The notes under the pieces: model-generated
What the model was told of the DNA's origin: nothing
Seen by the model: only the letters and a program-made list of their open reading frames with translations
Database searches by the model: none
NCBI GenBank assembly: GCA_022770345.1
Contig: JALEII010000060.1
Location: 1 to 33,891 of the forward strand
Direction of reading: 5' to 3'
From: Clostridiales bacterium
GTDB lineage: Bacteria > Bacillota > Clostridia > Oscillospirales > Oscillospiraceae
Length of the DNA stretch: 33,891 nt
In this document: piece by piece, positions 31,548 through 33,891 of the stretch
Layout: each line of letters starts with the position of its first letter
Numbering within the stretch: the first letter of the stretch is position 1
Position numbers and translations under genes: made by a program

Positions 31548-32867
31548 TTGGATACGCTGATTTCCGGTGCCACCGTCGTCACCATGAATGAAGGCATGGA
31601 GGTACTGCTGGGGGGCTTTGTGGGCATTACCGACGGGAAGATCGTCTTTCTGAGCAAGGAAGCCCCCAAGGAAAAGCCCGCCGCCATCGTAGACGGCAGC
31701 GGCATGGTGCTGCTGCCGGGCCTCATCAACTGCCATACCCACCTGGCCCAGACGGCCCTGCGAAATTTCTTTGACGACCTTTCCCCCAAGGATTCCCTGG
31801 AGGCTCTGCTGCGCTTCGAGGCCAAGATGGACTCCAAGGCCGCCGAGGCCGCCGTGACCATAGGGGTGGCCGAGTGCCTGCGCATGGGTATCACCTCCGT
31901 CAGCGACCTATATTATTATCCGGAGGCCACGGCGAATGTTCTGGACAAAGCAGGCATGAAAAGCAATCTGGCTCTGTCCGCCTATCGCTTTGAGGACCAG
32001 AACGAGGATTTTGACTTTGAATCCGACCCCCAGTGCCAGGAATTGCAGCGGCTCGTGGAAAAGTGGCATGGTCACGACCAAGGCCGCATCCGCATGGACG
32101 CCGGCATTTACGCCGAGTACACCAGCAACTACCGGCTCTGGGAGGGCATGGCAGATTTCGCCCGGGAAAAGGGTCTGGGCTTTCAGCTGCACCTTTCTCA
32201 GACGGAATCCGAGCGGGAGGGCTGTCTGGACCGGACGGGTCTGGCCCCCGCGGAACTGCTGAACTGCCACGGGGTATTCAACAACAAGACCTGCGCCGTG
32301 GGCTGCGGGTATCTCACCGACCAGGAGATCGCTCTGCTGGGCAAAAAGCACGTTTCTGCCGTACTGACCCCGGAGGCCGACGCCTTGAAGGGCCGCAGGA
32401 CCGCCGATGTGGTCACGCTGCTGAAAGCGGGCATGAACGTGGCCCTGGGCAGCGGCGGCGTGGAGCAGGTGGGCAGCGTGGACCTCTTCGAGGAAATGCG
32501 CTTCGCCGCAGCCGCCTCCCGGAAAGGCAACGCCGACGCAACGCCCCTGCCCGCCTCGGCGCTTTTAATGCTTGCAACCACCTGTGCCGCCCGTGCTCAG
32601 GGCCGGGAAGCCGAATGCGGCATGATCAAGCCGGGGATGGACGCTGACCTGATTCTGGTGGACTTCACTGCGCCCCACCTGATGCCCTGCCACAATGTCC
32701 TCAACGGCCTTGTGTACTCGGCCCGGGGCAGCGACGTGGCCATGACCATGGTCCGTGGCAGAATTCTCTACGAAAACGGCAAATTCCCCACCCTGGATCT
32801 GCCCGGAGCCGTGGAGGCCCTGACCAGCTACGCCATCCCCAAGTTATTTTCCCCCGCGGAGGATTGA
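31548..32867 (+). CDS. Amidohydrolase-family protein (Atz/Trz, MTA/SAH deaminase-like) with lost metal-site residues
   Basis: The protein has 439 residues, normal length. It keeps LLPGLINCHTHLAQTALRNF (His63, His65) and FQLHLSQTESE (His215). The third metal His of AHCV..LTDEE is replaced (AVGCGYLTDQE, Gly252). The His of SHNP is replaced (AVLTPEA, Leu273). The metal/catalytic Asp of GTDG is missing (LGSGGVEQV, Gly303). The family hydrolyses or deaminates compounds such as S-adenosylhomocysteine; this protein is probably not a normal deaminase and may be a pseudoenzyme or binding protein. The start is TTG with AAAGGATG upstream. The ORF is intact, so it is not a simple pseudogene. Confidence 0.88.
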   Translation: MDTLISGATVVTMNEGMEVLLGGFVGITDGKIVFLSKEAPKEKPAAIVDGSGMVLLPGLINCHTHLAQTALRNFFDDLSPKDSLEALLRFEAKMDSKAAEAAVTIGVAECLRMGITSVSDLYYYPEATANVLDKAGMKSNLALSAYRFEDQNEDFDFESDPQCQELQRLVEKWHGHDQGRIRMDAGIYAEYTSNYRLWEGMADFAREKGLGFQLHLSQTESEREGCLDRTGLAPAELLNCHGVFNNKTCAVGCGYLTDQEIALLGKKHVSAVLTPEADALKGRRTADVVTLLKAGMNVALGSGGVEQVGSVDLFEEMRFAAAASRKGNADATPLPASALLMLATTCAARAQGREAECGMIKPGMDADLILVDFTAPHLMPCHNVLNGLVYSARGSDVAMTMVRGRILYENGKFPTLDLPGAVEALTSYAIPKLFSPAED

Positions 32868-32884
32868 GTGAAAGGAGTTTCTCC

Positions 32885-33891
32885 ATGTCTTCCAAAAAGC
32901 AGACCTTTCTTCATGGTGCAGCGTTGCTGACGTTGGCCACCGCTGTCGTGAAGGTCATCGGCGCTCTTTACAAGATACCGCTGAATGCCATCATCGGCGA
33001 AAAGGGCTTCGGCTACTTCAACACCGCCTACTATATCTACTCCGTCCTGCTGCTCATCTCCACTGCCGGTCTGCCCGTGGCCGCCAGCCGGATGATCAGC
33101 CAAGCCAGCGCCCTGGGCCACACCAATCAGGTCCGACGGGTGTATCAATCCGCAAAAACTCTTTACCTGTCCCTGGGCGGCATCAGCAGTATTCTGATGT
33201 TCGTATTCAGCCGTCAGCTGGCCAATTTCCAGCAGCAGCCCGACGCCTGGGCCGCCATTGCCGCCCTGGCTCCCTGCGCTTTCCTGGCCTGCCTGCTGAG
33301 CACCTACCGGGGCTTCTTCCAGGGGCAGGGGAACATGATTCCCACCTCCGTCAGTGAGGTCATCGAGGCCTCCGGAAAACTGGTGGTGGGCATTCCCATG
33401 GCACTGGTGATCCTCAAGCTTACCAACAGTGTGGCCCTGGCGGCTGCGGGTGCCATTTTGGGTGTGCTCAGCGGCTCTCTTGTGGCGTCCCTGTATATGG
33501 GCGTTCTACACCGGAAGGAATATGCCGCCCTGGAGCCCAGCGAGGAAGTGCCGGACCGGTTTGGGAAGGTCATCCGGGACCTGCTGGCCATCGCCGTGCC
33601 CATTACCATCGGCTCTGCGGGTCTCCAGGCCATGTATCTGCTGGAGACGCATCTTTATATGGGCCAACTGCTCACTTACAGCACCCAGGCCCAGGCGGAC
33701 ACCGTGAAGGGCGTGTATGACATGGCCCTGACCATCTACAATATGCCCGGCGCTCTGACGGCTCCCATCATCATCAGCGTCATTCCCGCCATCACCGCCC
33801 ACCTGACCCAGCAGAATCGTGCTCAGGTCCGGTCCACCGAGGAATCCGCCGCACGGGTCACGTCACTGATTGCCCTGCCCTGCGCCGTAGG
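32885..33891 (+). CDS. SpoVB/MATE-like polysaccharide or lipid flippase, N-terminal part
   Basis: The open frame runs off the window edge; 335 codons are visible, so the C-terminus is missing. It was not in the track because it lacks a stop. MSSKKQTFLHGAALLTLATAVVKVIGALYK is the start typical of SpoVB/MurJ-like (MVF superfamily) proteins, followed by YFNTAYYIYSVLLLISTAGLPVAAS and about eight membrane segments in the visible part. Members flip lipid-linked sugars across the membrane; SpoVB acts in spore cortex synthesis, and clostridia have several relatives, so the exact role is open. AAAGGAG precedes ATG at 32885. Confidence 0.92.
   Translation, partial: MSSKKQTFLHGAALLTLATAVVKVIGALYKIPLNAIIGEKGFGYFNTAYYIYSVLLLISTAGLPVAASRMISQASALGHTNQVRRVYQSAKTLYLSLGGISSILMFVFSRQLANFQQQPDAWAAIAALAPCAFLACLLSTYRGFFQGQGNMIPTSVSEVIEASGKLVVGIPMALVILKLTNSVALAAAGAILGVLSGSLVASLYMGVLHRKEYAALEPSEEVPDRFGKVIRDLLAIAVPITIGSAGLQAMYLLETHLYMGQLLTYSTQAQADTVKGVYDMALTIYNMPGALTAPIIISVIPAITAHLTQQNRAQVRSTEESAARVTSLIALPCAV

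Overview
The window looks like a chromosomal segment of a GC-rich, endospore-forming Firmicute of class Clostridia, most likely Oscillospiraceae or a close relative. The reasons are strong Shine-Dalgarno sites, TTGNNN-17-TATAAT-type promoters, a sporulation sigma-G gene next to a YlmC/YmxH gene, a SpoVB-type flippase, HemZ, the yloU-fakA pair, and intergenic palindromes of a kind I recall as common in gut Oscillospiraceae. No plasmid, phage, IS or CRISPR signature is visible. This is a taxonomic inference from content, not a database match.

Left block (1-11.8 kb), all on the minus strand. In transcription order: sigG and a YlmC/YmxH sporulation gene; rpsB-tsf; an alkaline-phosphatase-superfamily phosphodiesterase; a five-gene operon for a UgpBAEC-like CUT1 sugar/phospho-sugar importer (ATPase, two permeases, lipoprotein) that ends with a stand-alone RarA/MgsA C-terminal domain; an AraC-type regulator with its own promoter; an ArsC/Spx-like thioredoxin-fold protein; and the first 22 codons of an unidentified gene.

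Junction (11.8-12.36 kb). A gene-free interval separates the minus-strand block from the plus-strand block. It holds a tight cluster of DnaA-box-like 9-mers (12047-12106), then an AT-rich stretch with the rpsT promoter. dnaA, dnaN and rpmH are not in the window, so this may be a DnaA-titrating or regulatory cluster, or less likely an unusual replication origin.

Right block (12.36-33.9 kb), almost all on the plus strand: rpsT, recG, gpmI, an Asp23/YloU protein with fakA (fatty-acid kinase), a YihY/BrkB membrane protein, a translationally coupled pair (DUF5685 protein, which carries squalene/phytoene-synthase-like aspartate motifs, plus a J-domain protein with a Cys-rich tail), and a DUF4430 surface protein. 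A two-gene minus-strand island follows: a PheB-like ACT protein and an aspartate kinase with no ACT domains. Then come an AI-2E/YtvI-like permease, recJ, rel, a tiny membrane protein, dtd, an MBL-fold hydrolase, hemZ, an amidohydrolase that has lost metal-site residues, and the start of a SpoVB/MATE-like flippase.

Most of the right block is housekeeping in an order typical of Firmicutes (recJ-rel-dtd-MBL-hemZ; yloU-fakA). The less ordinary items are the DnaA-box cluster at the strand switch, the DUF5685/J-domain unit, the orphan RarA C-terminal domain in a sugar-transport operon, the apparently inactivated amidohydrolase, the split aspartokinase/ACT arrangement, and a composite palindromic repeat with covarying stems.
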